Below the pieces are notes generated by a model that did no database searches, was not told the DNA's origin, and saw only the letters and a list, made by a program, of their open reading frames with translations. From Terriglobus albidus (GTDB taxonomy: Bacteria; Acidobacteriota; Terriglobia; Terriglobales; Acidobacteriaceae), in the NCBI RefSeq assembly GCF_008000815.1, contig NZ_CP042806.1, positions 4,588,001 through 4,652,000 of the forward strand: a stretch of DNA of 64,000 nucleotides, written 5' to 3'. Below, piece after piece: positions 44,638 through 54,015 of this stretch. Made by a program: the position numbers and the translations under genes. The first letter of the stretch is position 1, and every line of letters starts with the position of its first letter.

Positions 44638-44890
44638 GCAGCGGGCTTCAGCCCGCTGATAAAGTGTGAAAAGAAGATGGGCTTCAGCCCTGGGCTCTCT
44701 TCCTTGATTGAGGAAAAGCCCCAGGGCTGAAGCCCTTTTCGTGTGTTGAGCCGATAGACCGTGGGCTAAAAGCCCACGTCTATACCCAGCCAGTGAAGCT
44801 GGCCGGGGACCCCGATGCTTCCACCGGATTCGAGCGAAGCTCGAATGTCCCACTCACGCTACGCGTGAATGGGGCACCCAGTGAGTTGGC
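44638..44890. repeat. Cluster of hairpin repeats (299-bp gene-free gap)
   Basis: At least five local palindromes in a row: AGCGGGCTTCAGCCCGCT (44640-44657), GGGCTTCAGCCC pairing with GGGCTGAAGCCC, GTGGGCTAAAAGCCCAC, CCAGCCAGTGAAGCTGG, ATTCGAGCGAAGCTCGAAT, and CACGCTACGCGTG. The block at 44785-44814 matches 23913-23942 with one difference. The GGCTnnAAGCC hairpins resemble those at 20823-21073. There are no genes in the gap. Confidence 0.7.
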
Positions 44891-44924
44891 ACATCGACTT
44901 GCACGCCAACATTCAACTTGCAGC

Positions 44925-45764
44925 TCAACGAGCCGAAACCTTCTTCGCCTCTTCCGCCAGCATGCCTCCTGCAACCTCGTGAGCCCGTGTCGACGGATGC
45001 CCTTCGTGATAGAAGAAGTACTTCTCCGGGCTCGCGCACGGTGTGGGGTCTTCGTTACGGAGCACGCGGCCGGCGCAGCGGTCCGTCGTATTCGTAATGC
45101 CGTACTTCGCGGGGTTTGTAATCACCTCATCAAGAAATGCGCCCCAGTTGCTGGTGGCAATCTCGATGTCGGCATGGCGACGCTTCATCTCATCCGGGAT
45201 ACCGCGCAGTGCCGGGTTGACGCGGATACCCTGCTGCGCGAACTGCGGAATCTTCTCCGGAAGAATCGCCACCGTGAAGCGTCGTGCGCCCAGACCATAG
45301 AGCGTCTCGATCTCATCCTCAATGTCCTGTGCGCTGGTATCGATGGGCAAGGTCCTATCATTCAAACCGCCTGCGAAGAAGAACATCGTCCGCTTCGGAT
45401 CGAAGGTGACGAGACCAGCTTGCATCAATTCGCGGAACTGCCCCACCTGGAGTTGCATGCCGTAGCCGATGATCTCGCCGTGCTTATCGATACGGCCGAG
45501 TCCGCCATCGGTACGGGCGCCACTGACGGCAAAGTTCACGCTTGCCCCGGCCCACGACTTGAGCGGTATCACCAGGTCGATACCGAGATCTTTGGCCATG
45601 TACCAGACCGCCGTGGGGCCGTTGCCGTCAACATATCCGGCTCCGGTATCGGAGTAGCTGTCACCGAAGACAAAGAGCTGGTCATACGGGCGAGACGCCT
45701 TTTGCGCCTGAAGCGCAACGGGGCCAAGACAGAGCAGGAGAGCAAGCTTCCGGAGTGCATGCAT
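44925..45764 (-). CDS. Exported SGNH/GDSL-family hydrolase
   Basis: A 279-residue secreted esterase/lipase. A signal peptide (MHALRKLALLLCLGPVALQAQ) is followed by block I FVFGDSYSDTGAG with the nucleophile Ser, then WAGASVNFAVSGA, FFFAGGLNDRT (oxyanion Asn) and the C-terminal YHEGHPSTRAH carrying the catalytic His. This is the plant/secreted-autotransporter-like GDSL subtype. A MITE-like repeat lies just upstream. Confidence 0.9.
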   Translation of the reverse strand: MHALRKLALLLCLGPVALQAQKASRPYDQLFVFGDSYSDTGAGYVDGNGPTAVWYMAKDLGIDLVIPLKSWAGASVNFAVSGARTDGGLGRIDKHGEIIGYGMQLQVGQFRELMQAGLVTFDPKRTMFFFAGGLNDRTLPIDTSAQDIEDEIETLYGLGARRFTVAILPEKIPQFAQQGIRVNPALRGIPDEMKRRHADIEIATSNWGAFLDEVITNPAKYGITNTTDRCAGRVLRNEDPTPCASPEKYFFYHEGHPSTRAHEVAGGMLAEEAKKVSAR

Positions 45765-45795
45765 GCGGCCATGCTACGACAGCAGCGTGTCAGTA

Positions 45796-45907
45796 GAACA
45801 TTTTCCCTGTAGGTGTAGTGTAGGGCTTCCACATCTATGGGCGTTTTCCGCAATGAAAACGCCACTGCGCCCCTCTTCCGGCATACCCAGTAACAGGGAA
45901 AATGCTC
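45796..45907 (+). repeat. MITE-like repeat, copy 4 (orientation A)
   Basis: 112 bp from GAACATTTTCCCTGT (one change from consensus) to ACAGGGAAAATGCTC. The inner arms are GGCGTTTTC / GAAAACGCC. TA flanks both sides (45794-45795 and 45908-45909). The minus-strand stop codon of the zinc metallopeptidase (45907-45909) lies in the element's right end and flank, as at copy 1. Confidence 0.85.
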
Positions 45908-46809
45908 TAGTCCTGGTTGTCCGCGTCGCTGAGATTTTTGAAGGTATTGCAGGCGCCTATAGCGCCATCCTGCAGGCCGCGCTCTAACCACTGCTGCCGC
46001 TGCGCGGAAGAACCGTGCGTGAACCGCTCAGGGCTGACGGCCCGGCCGGCCATCTTCTGGAGATGATCGTCGCCTACCGCTGCCGCGGCCTTCATGCCGT
46101 CCGCAATATCACTCGTATGAACGTGGCCGCGCTGTTCGGCGGAGTGCGCCCACACGCCGGCGAAGCAGTCCGCCTGTAGCTCCAGCGCGACGGAAAGTTG
46201 GCTCCGCTGCTCCGGACGCGCATACATCAGGCGCTGCACATTGCTCTCAATTCCCAGCAACCGCTGTATATGGTGGCCGATCTCGTGCGTGACAACGTAA
46301 GCCTCCGCGAACTCGCCGGTGCCACCGCCGAAGCGCTGGAGCTCATCCCAGAAGCTGAGATCGATATAGACCTTCTGATCGACCGGGCAGTAAAAGGGGC
46401 CGGTGGCTGCCTGCGCCGTGCCGCAGCCGGAGTAGGTGGTATCGCGGAAGAGGACAAGCTTCGCATGCCGGTAGGTCTTGCCGTTCTGCTGGAAAATCTG
46501 CTCCCAGGTCTTCTGCGCATCGTCCAGGGTCCAACTGATGAGCTGCACACTGTGCTTCTCCGCCTGAGTCTCCTCGATCGGCCCTGCGGAACGCCTCTCG
46601 GAGGGCTGCGAGGGAGCATGACCGCCGCCGAAGAAACCACCAAGGAAGTTACGGCCTGTGACCAGGCTGAGGATCAGCAGCAGGACAAAGCCGCCAATGC
46701 CGAGACCTCCCCCCATGCCTCCGAAACCGAAGCCGCCTCCGCCGCCGCCCGAGTCATCGCCTCGCCGGTCTTCGATATCGTCACTGGTGCCGCCAGGTGT
46801 CCAGTCCAT
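45907..46809 (-). CDS. Neutral zinc metallopeptidase (YpfJ family)
   Basis: A 300-residue protein of the PF04228-type neutral zinc peptidases. A Gly-rich N-terminus (GGGGGGFGFGGMGGG) precedes one membrane helix (IGGFVLLLILSLVTG). The peptidase domain has SGCGTAQAATGPFYCPVDQKVYIDLSFW, the zinc motif THEIGHHIQRLLG and LELQADCFAGVWA with the third ligand. The sequence is full-length, and the TAG stop is supplied within the adjoining repeat. Confidence 0.93.
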   Translation of the reverse strand: MDWTPGGTSDDIEDRRGDDSGGGGGGFGFGGMGGGLGIGGFVLLLILSLVTGRNFLGGFFGGGHAPSQPSERRSAGPIEETQAEKHSVQLISWTLDDAQKTWEQIFQQNGKTYRHAKLVLFRDTTYSGCGTAQAATGPFYCPVDQKVYIDLSFWDELQRFGGGTGEFAEAYVVTHEIGHHIQRLLGIESNVQRLMYARPEQRSQLSVALELQADCFAGVWAHSAEQRGHVHTSDIADGMKAAAAVGDDHLQKMAGRAVSPERFTHGSSAQRQQWLERGLQDGAIGACNTFKNLSDADNQD

Positions 46810-46850
46810 GATCGTCCCCTATTCCGTAATCTTAGATGCTGAGGGTGTGT

Positions 46851-46879
46851 CGCAAGGAACCGCAACACGATTCCTTGCG
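46851..46879. promoter_or_regulatory. Inverted repeat between divergent genes
   Basis: CGCAAGGAA and TTCCTTGCG (perfect 9-bp arms, 11-bp spacing) lie between the divergent metallopeptidase and glycosyltransferase genes. A possible operator or leader hairpin. Confidence 0.35.
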
Positions 46880-46892
46880 TATCCTTAGGCGC

Positions 46893-48485
46893 ATGGCAGC
46901 ATCCGTGATCGTCCGCCCCGCTGACCCTACACTCTTGCAGGCCATAAGGCTTGCAACGATCTTCGCCCTCATCAAGCTGGCCATCCACGTCGGCACTAAC
47001 CTGCTGGAGCCAGCGATAGGCTACGGCTACTTCCGCGACGAGTTTTATTACCTGATCTGCGGCCGGCATCTCGCGTGGGGATATGTGGACCATGGGCCCG
47101 TAGTCGCGGTACAGGCGCGGCTGGCGGAGTTGCTCTTCGGGCATTCCCTGGCGGGCATCCGCATGTTCTCAGCCCTGGCGGGAGCGGCTCGTGTTTTTCT
47201 GACGGGCCTGCTGGCCTGGGCGCTTGGCGGACGCCGGCCGGCGCAGGGCCTGGCGATGCTGTGCGTGTTGTGTGCGCCACAGTACCTGGGCCTCGACAGC
47301 TTTCTCTCGATGAATTCTTTCGAGTCGATGTTCTGGATGACCTGCCTGCTGGCGCTGATCCTGCTGCAGCGGAATCTCTGGCCACCGCAACGGGCGTGGA
47401 TCGTCCTCGGCGTCTCGGCAGGGCTGGGGCTCCTGAACAAACCCTCGATGATGTTCTTCCTGATCGCTGTCGGGCTGGCACTGCTGTGCACACCGCAGCG
47501 GAAGCTGCTGTTCACGCGTCATGCGGCGATGGGCATTGCCCTGCTGCTTCTGATCGCGAGCCCGAACGTCATCTGGCAGGCAGTTCATCACTGGCCAACA
47601 TTGGAGTTTCTGGAGAATGGACGCAAGGGTGGCAAGAATATCTCACTCGGCTTTCTGGCCTTCTTCCTGGCGCAGTTCAAAAACGTGAATCCAGTGGCTG
47701 CTTTCGTATGGATTCCCGGAGTCGTTTTTCTACTGCGCCGCGCACAGTGGCGCTGGCTGGGGCTGACCTGGGTCTTTACCTACGCCATGATGTTTGTCCT
47801 GCATGCGAAGGACTACTACCTGGTGCCGGTCTATCCCATCGCCTTTGCCGCCGGTGGTCTGGCATGGGAGGCACGCTTTGCGACACGCAAGGCAGTCCAC
47901 TGGGACTATCCCATCGCCTTCCCCATACTGTCAGGCTTGATTGCGCTGATCGCCATCATCTCGTTGCCGATGGCGATCCCGGTGCTTCCGGTGGAATCAT
48001 GGCTGCGCTATATGAAGGCGACGCATCTCTACGACAGTTCCACCAATACTGAGACGGACAGTTCCGGAATGCTGCCGCAGTTTTATGCAGACCGTTTTGG
48101 ATGGGACGAGCTCTCCGCGAAGATACGAGCTGCCTATCAGTCATTGCCTCCGGAAGACCAACGGAAGGCTGTGGTAACTGCTGGCAACTACGGCGAGGCG
48201 AGTTCCCTGCTCTTTCTCAATAAACCAGGTGAGATTCCTCCTGTAGTCAGCGGCCACAACACCCATTTCCTGTGGGGGCCACAGGGCGCTACCGGAGAGG
48301 TAGTCTTTTCCATCAATGCAGCAAAGCTTCCGGCCATGCTGGAGTACTACCAAAGCTGCACCGTGGTCGGACATCTGGATCATCCGTACGCGATGCCATT
48401 TGAGAACCGGCGAAACATCTACCTCTGCCGGAACAGGAAGAAAAACCTGACGGAGGATTGGGCAAGCTTCAAGCTCTACTACTAA
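46893..48485 (+). CDS. GT39-like membrane glycosyltransferase (ArnT/PMT-type)
   Basis: A 530-residue polytopic protein starting MAASVIVRPADPT. The N-terminal loop contains YFRDEFYYLICGRHLAWGYVDHGPVVAVQARL, where the acidic residues after the first helix are catalytic in GT-C enzymes (the DE motif of PMT/ArnT). About ten helices follow, then a roughly 130-residue soluble C-terminal domain. It probably transfers a sugar from a polyprenyl-phosphate donor to a lipid or protein on the periplasmic side. The acceptor is unknown. Confidence 0.85.
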   Translation: MAASVIVRPADPTLLQAIRLATIFALIKLAIHVGTNLLEPAIGYGYFRDEFYYLICGRHLAWGYVDHGPVVAVQARLAELLFGHSLAGIRMFSALAGAARVFLTGLLAWALGGRRPAQGLAMLCVLCAPQYLGLDSFLSMNSFESMFWMTCLLALILLQRNLWPPQRAWIVLGVSAGLGLLNKPSMMFFLIAVGLALLCTPQRKLLFTRHAAMGIALLLLIASPNVIWQAVHHWPTLEFLENGRKGGKNISLGFLAFFLAQFKNVNPVAAFVWIPGVVFLLRRAQWRWLGLTWVFTYAMMFVLHAKDYYLVPVYPIAFAAGGLAWEARFATRKAVHWDYPIAFPILSGLIALIAIISLPMAIPVLPVESWLRYMKATHLYDSSTNTETDSSGMLPQFYADRFGWDELSAKIRAAYQSLPPEDQRKAVVTAGNYGEASSLLFLNKPGEIPPVVSGHNTHFLWGPQGATGEVVFSINAAKLPAMLEYYQSCTVVGHLDHPYAMPFENRRNIYLCRNRKKNLTEDWASFKLYY

Positions 48486-48492
48486 AACAGTT

Positions 48493-48554
48493 AAAAAGTT
48501 GAAAGTTAAAAGTTGAAGAGGTATGGCAGTGGTTAGATGAAATGCTTGCCTGCC
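48493..48554. repeat. Left copy of a direct repeat flanking two LysE genes
   Basis: Tract AAGTTGAAAGTTAAAAGTTGAA followed by GAGGTATGGCAGTGGTTAG and TGCCTGCC. A diverged direct copy at 49901-49969 has GTTGAAAGTTGCAAGTTGAA, GACGTACGGCATGGGTAG and TGCCTACC. The two copies bracket the LysE pair. Confidence 0.6.
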
Positions 48555-48620
48555 TTATAACAAGAGCTGGCTGGCGCTTGCCAATCGTTGGTGGAACTCT
48601 GTAGCGTCCTTGCTGTCCCC

Positions 48621-49256
48621 ATGTCTTACATCTTTGCGCTTGCCGCGTTTGCGGGAATCCATTTTCTCGGTATGGCCTCGCCCGGGGCTTCATTTGTGAA
48701 TACACTGCGGGCCTCGACGCAGTACTCGCGCGGAGTCGCTCTGTTTCATGCTCTGGGGTTGGCCGGCGCTGCCTTCGTCTGGGCGCTCGCGGCCGTGCTG
48801 GGTTTGCAGAGTGTTTTGACGACCGTGCCCGGACTCTTTCGCGGGCTGCAACTCTTTGGCGGCGTCTACCTCATGTGGCTGGCGGTGAATGCGTGGCGTC
48901 ATGCCAACGTTCCCGCACACCAACGTGCCTCGCTCGAGCTGGGTTCAACCACCACCGGATTTGCTCTGTTCCGGAGAGGTCTGCTGACCAACCTGGGAAA
49001 TCCGAAGGTGATGATCTTCTTTGCCAGCGTCTTTGCCGCTGTGTTGCATCCCGAATGGCCGATGTGGATACGGTTTGCGGCAGCACTACTGGTCTTTGTC
49101 GATGAGTTCACCTACTACACGAGCCTGACACTGCTGCTCTCCACACGTCGTGCGCAGCAGGCCTACCGGCATGCCAAGCCCGTCATCGACCGCGTCGCGG
49201 GAACGGCCCTGCTGCTCTTCGCGATGCGGCTCTTCTATCGAGCGCTCGAAAGCTGA
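48621..49256 (+). CDS. LysE-family exporter, first of a tandem pair
   Basis: A 211-residue inner-membrane protein with six helices, the LysE/RhtB signature PGASFVNTLRASTQYSRGVALFHALG near residue 21 and the conserved LLTNLGNPKVMIFFASVFAAVL (about 125-146). The family exports amino acids or related metabolites. The chosen ATG has 11 codons of weakly coding frame upstream. The neighbour 18 bp downstream is a paralogue with the same architecture. Confidence 0.88.
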   Translation: MSYIFALAAFAGIHFLGMASPGASFVNTLRASTQYSRGVALFHALGLAGAAFVWALAAVLGLQSVLTTVPGLFRGLQLFGGVYLMWLAVNAWRHANVPAHQRASLELGSTTTGFALFRRGLLTNLGNPKVMIFFASVFAAVLHPEWPMWIRFAAALLVFVDEFTYYTSLTLLLSTRRAQQAYRHAKPVIDRVAGTALLLFAMRLFYRALES

Positions 49257-49274
49257 TTCCGTACACTGGAACAC

Positions 49275-49910
49275 ATGCATTATGCTGCCGCACTGCTTGC
49301 ACTGGCCGGCGTTCATCTGCTCGCCGTCGCCTCGCCCGGACCCGCCTTTGTCGCCACCATGCGCGTCTCCATGCAACACCGCCGGCCGGTGGCCGCTGCA
49401 CATGGCTTTGGATTAGGCTTTGCCGCGTTTCTATGGGGCGCGGCTGCTGTCTTCGGCGTGCAGATCATTCTGGCCAAAGCGGAGTGGCTCTACCGCATCA
49501 TGCAGTTCGCCGGCGGAATATATCTCTGCTACATCGGCGTACAGTCGTGGCGTCACGCAAAGTCGAAAACATCGAATGGCGCCATCTCGGCTGCCCCCGA
49601 TATGTCAGCCGGTACTGCCTTTCTACGCGGGCTTACGTTGAACCTTGCCAACCCGAAGGTCATTGTCTTCTTTGCCAGTATCTTCACGGCGGTGCTGCAG
49701 CCTTCGTGGCCACTGTGGCTGCGCGGCATCGTGCTGGCGATCGTCTTTGTAGACGAAGCCGGATACTACATCGGGTTGTCGCTGCTGCTCTCCACCCAGA
49801 AGGCACAGGCAGCATACCGGCGCGCCAAGACCGGCATTGAACGCACTGCCGGTACGGCGATGTTTATGTTCGGCGGGAAGCTGATCTACTCGGCAACGAG
49901 CAAAGGTTGA
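49275..49910 (+). CDS. LysE-family exporter, second of a tandem pair
   Basis: A 211-residue paralogue of the preceding gene: PGPAFVATMRVSMQHRRPVAAAHGFG near 21 (the canonical GPG/PGP motif, better conserved than in the first copy) and LTLNLANPKVIVFFASIFTAVLQPSWP. Both proteins have identical length and share LLLSTxxAQxAYRRAK near the end. Tandem LysE proteins might act as a heteromer or have diverged in substrate. Confidence 0.9.
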   Translation: MHYAAALLALAGVHLLAVASPGPAFVATMRVSMQHRRPVAAAHGFGLGFAAFLWGAAAVFGVQIILAKAEWLYRIMQFAGGIYLCYIGVQSWRHAKSKTSNGAISAAPDMSAGTAFLRGLTLNLANPKVIVFFASIFTAVLQPSWPLWLRGIVLAIVFVDEAGYYIGLSLLLSTQKAQAAYRRAKTGIERTAGTAMFMFGGKLIYSATSKG

Positions 49911-49969
49911 AAGTTGCAAGTTGAAGGTTGAAGACGTACGGCATGGGTAGGTGAAGCAATTGCCTACCC
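49901..49969. repeat. Right copy of the direct repeat flanking the LysE pair
   Basis: The diverged direct counterpart of 48493-48554, immediately after the second LysE gene. It shares the GTTGAAAGTT tract and the GTAxGGCA / TGCCTxCC blocks in the same order. Confidence 0.6.
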
Positions 49970-49998
49970 ATTGCCTTTGTGCCGAAAAGCAAGTGTGT

Positions 49999-51027
49999 TC
50001 AACCTGCGAACGGAGTCAGCACTTCGACCGCTCCGCCGACATGGCGGCGGAAGCTGTGCAGCTCTTTTGCGTTCTGGTCGAGGAGGCGAACGATAATGGC
50101 GTCGTCCTTCGCTTCAAAGTCCGTAAAGCCGAGAACCTTGCTGCCCCACGGACCGCGCTTCTTTGGATCGGTCGTCCAATCAACGAGCTCAGCTCCACCG
50201 CCTCCCGAGATGACAAACGATGTTGGATGTCCGGCAAACTCCAGGTGTTGCAGGTCGTGGTCGTGGCCGGTGAGGTAAAAATCGACTTTGGCGTCGCGTA
50301 GCAGGTCGTCCCAGCGCTTGATCAGCAGATGGTTGTCCTTATGGATACCATTGCTGAAAAGTGGATGATGCGCGACGACGGCGACGAAGGGTGTGGTGCG
50401 CGGTTTGGCGAGCTCCTGTTTGAACCATGCCTCCTGCTCGTCCCGGTGCTCGCGTTTCATCGTGAAAGACCATGGCCATGGATCGCTCTTCGTTCCCGGC
50501 AGGTTTGAGTCCAGGCAGATGAAGGTCACGATCGGCTTCTCCTGGGGCCAGGTAAAGGTGTACCAGCGCGACGGCATGTACCATCGGGTTCCCTCGTGGC
50601 GCGAGGCGTAGCGGAGCTCCATCTCAACCTTGTTGCCGATCTTGTACTCGTAGTCGTGGTTGCCCAGCACAGCGTAGGCAGGCCCTGGAAAATGCGACTT
50701 GGGATACATCTGCTCGAACTGGCTCTGCCAGCGGGGCGAATCGTCACTGAGCGTACCGTACCAGTTATCGCCCAGCATAAACAGGCTCTCCGGGTGAATC
50801 TGACGGACGTCGACGTAGCTCTTCATCCCGTTGGCCGTGGCCACCTGCTGTTCGAGATACTTATCAGTACCCCAATCGCCGAGCATCAGCATGTGGGCGG
50901 CATTGCGATCCGGAGCGGGTGACGGAAGCTGGCCAAAGACGGCGCGCGGCTGGATCGCCGCCAATGCGGAGAAGGCCACCGTCTGCTTTAAAAACGATCG
51001 CCGGGATATGGAACCAGTCTTGCCCAT
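49999..51027 (-). CDS. Tat-exported metallophosphoesterase (purple-acid-phosphatase-like)
   Basis: A 342-residue protein from MGKTGSISRRSFLKQTVAF, a twin-arginine signal (SRRSFLK) ending near AVFGQ. The start at 51027 follows GAGGAAG, and an upstream in-frame ATG at 51066 is less likely. Motifs: LMLGDWGTD, FMLGDNWYG, AVLGNHDYEY, VAHHPLFSNG and LTGHDHDLQ, the full set for a dinuclear-metal phosphoesterase. It resembles tartrate-resistant acid phosphatases. Tat export suggests folding with metal before secretion. Confidence 0.9.
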   Translation of the reverse strand: MGKTGSISRRSFLKQTVAFSALAAIQPRAVFGQLPSPAPDRNAAHMLMLGDWGTDKYLEQQVATANGMKSYVDVRQIHPESLFMLGDNWYGTLSDDSPRWQSQFEQMYPKSHFPGPAYAVLGNHDYEYKIGNKVEMELRYASRHEGTRWYMPSRWYTFTWPQEKPIVTFICLDSNLPGTKSDPWPWSFTMKREHRDEQEAWFKQELAKPRTTPFVAVVAHHPLFSNGIHKDNHLLIKRWDDLLRDAKVDFYLTGHDHDLQHLEFAGHPTSFVISGGGGAELVDWTTDPKKRGPWGSKVLGFTDFEAKDDAIIVRLLDQNAKELHSFRRHVGGAVEVLTPFAG

Positions 51028-51191
51028 CACTTCCTCATCAGACGCAGAAAACGGCCGGCGCGTCACCTTTAAATTGCCGGTTGGCCCATCTCACCATTGG
51101 AAGAGAAAGGCCTTAAGTGCCACTTAAGGCGGAGGGAGAACTGAGGCGATCCGATAACCTCCGGGAGGGCGTGCTACCCTCACTTCAACCC

Positions 51192-52595
51192 ATGCCATCG
51201 CAGACCGCACCGCCAGCCGTCCACGCCGAATTGCCTCGTGTACTTGAAGCATCGCATGCCACAGCGCTGGTGATCGGCATCATCATCGGCTCAGGTATCT
51301 TTCTTGTACCGTCCGAGATGATGCGGGCCGTGGGCTCCTCGGCGATGGTGTACGTAGTCTGGATCGTCGGCGGCATCCTCTCACTCTTCGGAGCCATGAC
51401 CTACGCGGAGATCTCCGCGACCCGCCCGCGCTACGGCGGCGAATACGCCTATCTGCGCGAGGCCTACGGCGACCTGACCGGCTTCGTCTTCATGTGGACG
51501 CAGGTGACAATCGCAAAGCCCTCGTCGATCGCATCGATTGCAAGCGGCGTTGTACGTGTGCTGGGAAACTTTGCCGTCTTCCACTTCTTCACCCAGCCGG
51601 TCTTTCCACACGTGGTTTGGGGACAGCTTGCCGCCATTGCCTTCACCTGGCTGATTACCGGCTTGAACATTCTTGGCACGCGCAAAGCGGGAAATACGCA
51701 GCGGCTGCTGCTCATCATGAAGGTCTTCCTGGTGCTTGGAGTTGTCGGCATCTGCTTCTTTGGCGGCCACGGCAGCGTTGCCAACTTCCATACTTCGTTC
51801 AGCGGAGCGCGCGGCGGCTTCTCCGGCTTCATGGTCGCTTTGATTGCGGCGTTGTGGGCCTATGACGGGTGGTCCGATGTCACGCACACCGCGGGCGAGA
51901 TCAAGAATCCGAGCCGTTCACTGCCCTTCGCTCTTATCGCCGGAGTTGCCATCGTCGGCGTGCTGTACATGCTGACCAACGCAGCAATCCAATTCGTGCT
52001 GCCTGCGCTGGCGATTGCTCATGCCGATCGTCCTGCTGTAGCCGCCATGCTTACCAGCGCTCCGCCGATCGCGGCGACAATCTTCTCTGCCGTGCTGGCC
52101 GTCGGATACGGAAGCACCTTTATCGGATCATAATTGACCGGCGCACGTATCCCCTTCGCGGCGGCGCGCGATGGCCTGTTCTTCCGCTGGCTGGCATGGG
52201 TGCATCCGCGATTCAAAACGCCGGCCGCTGCGCTGATCTTGCAGGCGGTGCTGTGCAGCATTCTTCTGCTGCTGATCAACACCTTCCAGGGATTGTTTTC
52301 GCTGGCTATCTTTTCGGAGTGGCTGTTCTACGCGGCAGTGACGGCTTCAGTCTTTGTCTTCCGCAAGCGAGAACCGGATGCCCCGCGGCCCTATTCGGTA
52401 AACGGATACCCAGTGGTACCGGCGGTCTTTGTACTATGCGCGATTGTGCTGCTGGTGTTTTCAATCGTCGATCAGCCACGGAACTCTGGCATCGGAGCGG
52501 TGATTATCGCCTGCGGTGTTCCGCTGTATTACCTGCTCAAGCGTTTGGGCGTGTTGCGGCCTGCGGGAATCTCGCCATCAAGTGAAACGCTATAA
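51192..52595 (+). pseudogene. APC-family amino acid permease interrupted by an in-frame TAA
   Basis: Two parts of one permease in the same frame. Residues 1-313 start MPSQTAPPAV and include IGIIIGSGIFLVPSEMM and YAEISATRPRYGGEYAYLREAYG. They end at TAA 52131-52133. The remaining 153 codons begin LTGARIPFAAARDGLFFRWLAWVHPRFKTP, the normal continuation in LAT/SteT-like transporters. There is no frameshift: one substitution (for example TTA to TAA) would explain it. Read through, the protein would be about 467 residues, the family's usual length. A TTG directly follows the stop, so reinitiation is conceivable. A sequencing error is the main alternative. Confidence 0.75.
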
Positions 52596-52689
52596 ATTCT
52601 GTAAAATCCGAGATCGGTATTTAGGGTGTATCAACAAATTCGTGGGTGCCCACCTCCATTGGGGACATGAACACCCAGATACGACTGTT

Positions 52690-54015
52690 CTACAACACTT
52701 CCTGCGCCAGCATCTCGTCCACCGTCTCGCGGCGGCGGATACGCTTTGCTTTACCGTTACGGACCAGCACTTCGGCGACGCGAGAGCGGGTGTTGTAGTT
52801 CGAGGCCAGCGACATGCCGTACGCTCCGGCATCGAGTAGGGCGACCAAATCTCCAGACTTGACCGCGGGCAGCTCACGATCACGGGCGAAGAAGTCTCCC
52901 GACTCACAGACCGGGCCAACGATGTCGGCAACAATGGTCTTCTTCGAACTCGACTGTTTCACCGGCACGATCTCGTGGTGTGCCTGGTAAAGCGCCGGAC
53001 GGATCAGATCATTCATCGCGGCATCCGTAATCACGAAGGTTTTGGTGCCGTTGACCTTGGTATAGAGCACACGCGAAAGCAGTGTTCCTGCCTGGGCGAC
53101 GAAGAAGCGGCCGGGTTCGAGCAGCAGATGCACATCGAGACCACCCATAGCCTTCTTCAGCGCATTCGCATACTCGTGCACCTTGGCCGCAGGATCGAAG
53201 TTGCCGGTGCCGTACTCAATGCCGAGGCCGCCGCCCGCATCGACGTAGCGGATATTGAGACCATCCTTTCGGAGCTGCTTCACCAGGTCCACGACACGGG
53301 CAAGGGCTGCGCCAAATGGCTCCGTCGAACGAATCTGCGACCCGATGTGAACAGACACACCCACCGGTTCAAGCCATTGCTCCTTTGCAGCACGGCGATA
53401 GACCTTGCGGGCGATACGGATGTCAATGCCGAACTTGTGTTCGCGCAGACCGGTGGAGATGTAGGGATGCGTCTCTGCAAAAACATCCGGATTCACGCGC
53501 AGAGCGATCCGCGCCTTCTTCTTCAGCTTCGCGGCTCGTTCCGCCAGCAGCTCAAGCTCGGCCTCGCTCTCGACGTTGAACATCAAGATGCCGGCCTTGA
53601 GAGCAAGATCCATCTCGGCGGCCTGCTTCCCAACACCGGAGAAGACCACGCGCTTGGCGGCATCGTTCGAGACACGCAAAACGCGCTCCAGCTCTCCGCC
53701 GGAGACGATATCGAAGCCTGTGCCGGACTGTGCCAGCAGCTTGAGAATCGCCAACGAAGAGTTCGCCTTTACCGCATAGCAGACCGTATGATCGACGCCG
53801 GCAAACTCACGGGCGAAGAGGTTCCGGCGCTCCAGGATCTGGTCGCCGGAGTAGACATAGAGCGGCGTTCCAAACTTCTGGGCGAGACCCTCCAGGGCGA
53901 CGCCGCTGCAGGCGAGCGAACGCCCCTGGTAGGCAAAGGGACGGGCTTGATTCGTGGATTGTGTGTTGGTCGACTTCGGGGAGACAGCGTTTACCTTGGC
54001 CTTCACTTCGCTCAC
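52690..54015 (-). CDS. lysA: Diaminopimelate decarboxylase
   Basis: Catalyses the final step of lysine biosynthesis, meso-DAP to L-lysine, with PLP. The 441-residue form starts at GTG 54015, where GTGA overlaps the stop of the PspC gene. The long open frame further upstream is that gene read in another frame. The PLP lysine is in HTVCYAVKANSS. VSVHIGSQI, YVDAGGGLGIEYG and LLLEPGRFFVAQAG follow, and the substrate-binding GPVCESGDFFARDRELP with DAGAYGMSLASNYNTR closes the site. An N-terminal Ser/Thr/Asn-rich extension of about 25 residues is not part of the core. Confidence 0.94.
   Translation of the reverse strand: MSEVKAKVNAVSPKSTNTQSTNQARPFAYQGRSLACSGVALEGLAQKFGTPLYVYSGDQILERRNLFAREFAGVDHTVCYAVKANSSLAILKLLAQSGTGFDIVSGGELERVLRVSNDAAKRVVFSGVGKQAAEMDLALKAGILMFNVESEAELELLAERAAKLKKKARIALRVNPDVFAETHPYISTGLREHKFGIDIRIARKVYRRAAKEQWLEPVGVSVHIGSQIRSTEPFGAALARVVDLVKQLRKDGLNIRYVDAGGGLGIEYGTGNFDPAAKVHEYANALKKAMGGLDVHLLLEPGRFFVAQAGTLLSRVLYTKVNGTKTFVITDAAMNDLIRPALYQAHHEIVPVKQSSSKKTIVADIVGPVCESGDFFARDRELPAVKSGDLVALLDAGAYGMSLASNYNTRSRVAEVLVRNGKAKRIRRRETVDEMLAQEVL

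Noticed and set aside
47075-48052. A 325-codon plus-strand frame in a second frame of the GT39-like gene
   Set aside because: The overlapping frame with ten membrane helices and the DE motif is the coding one.
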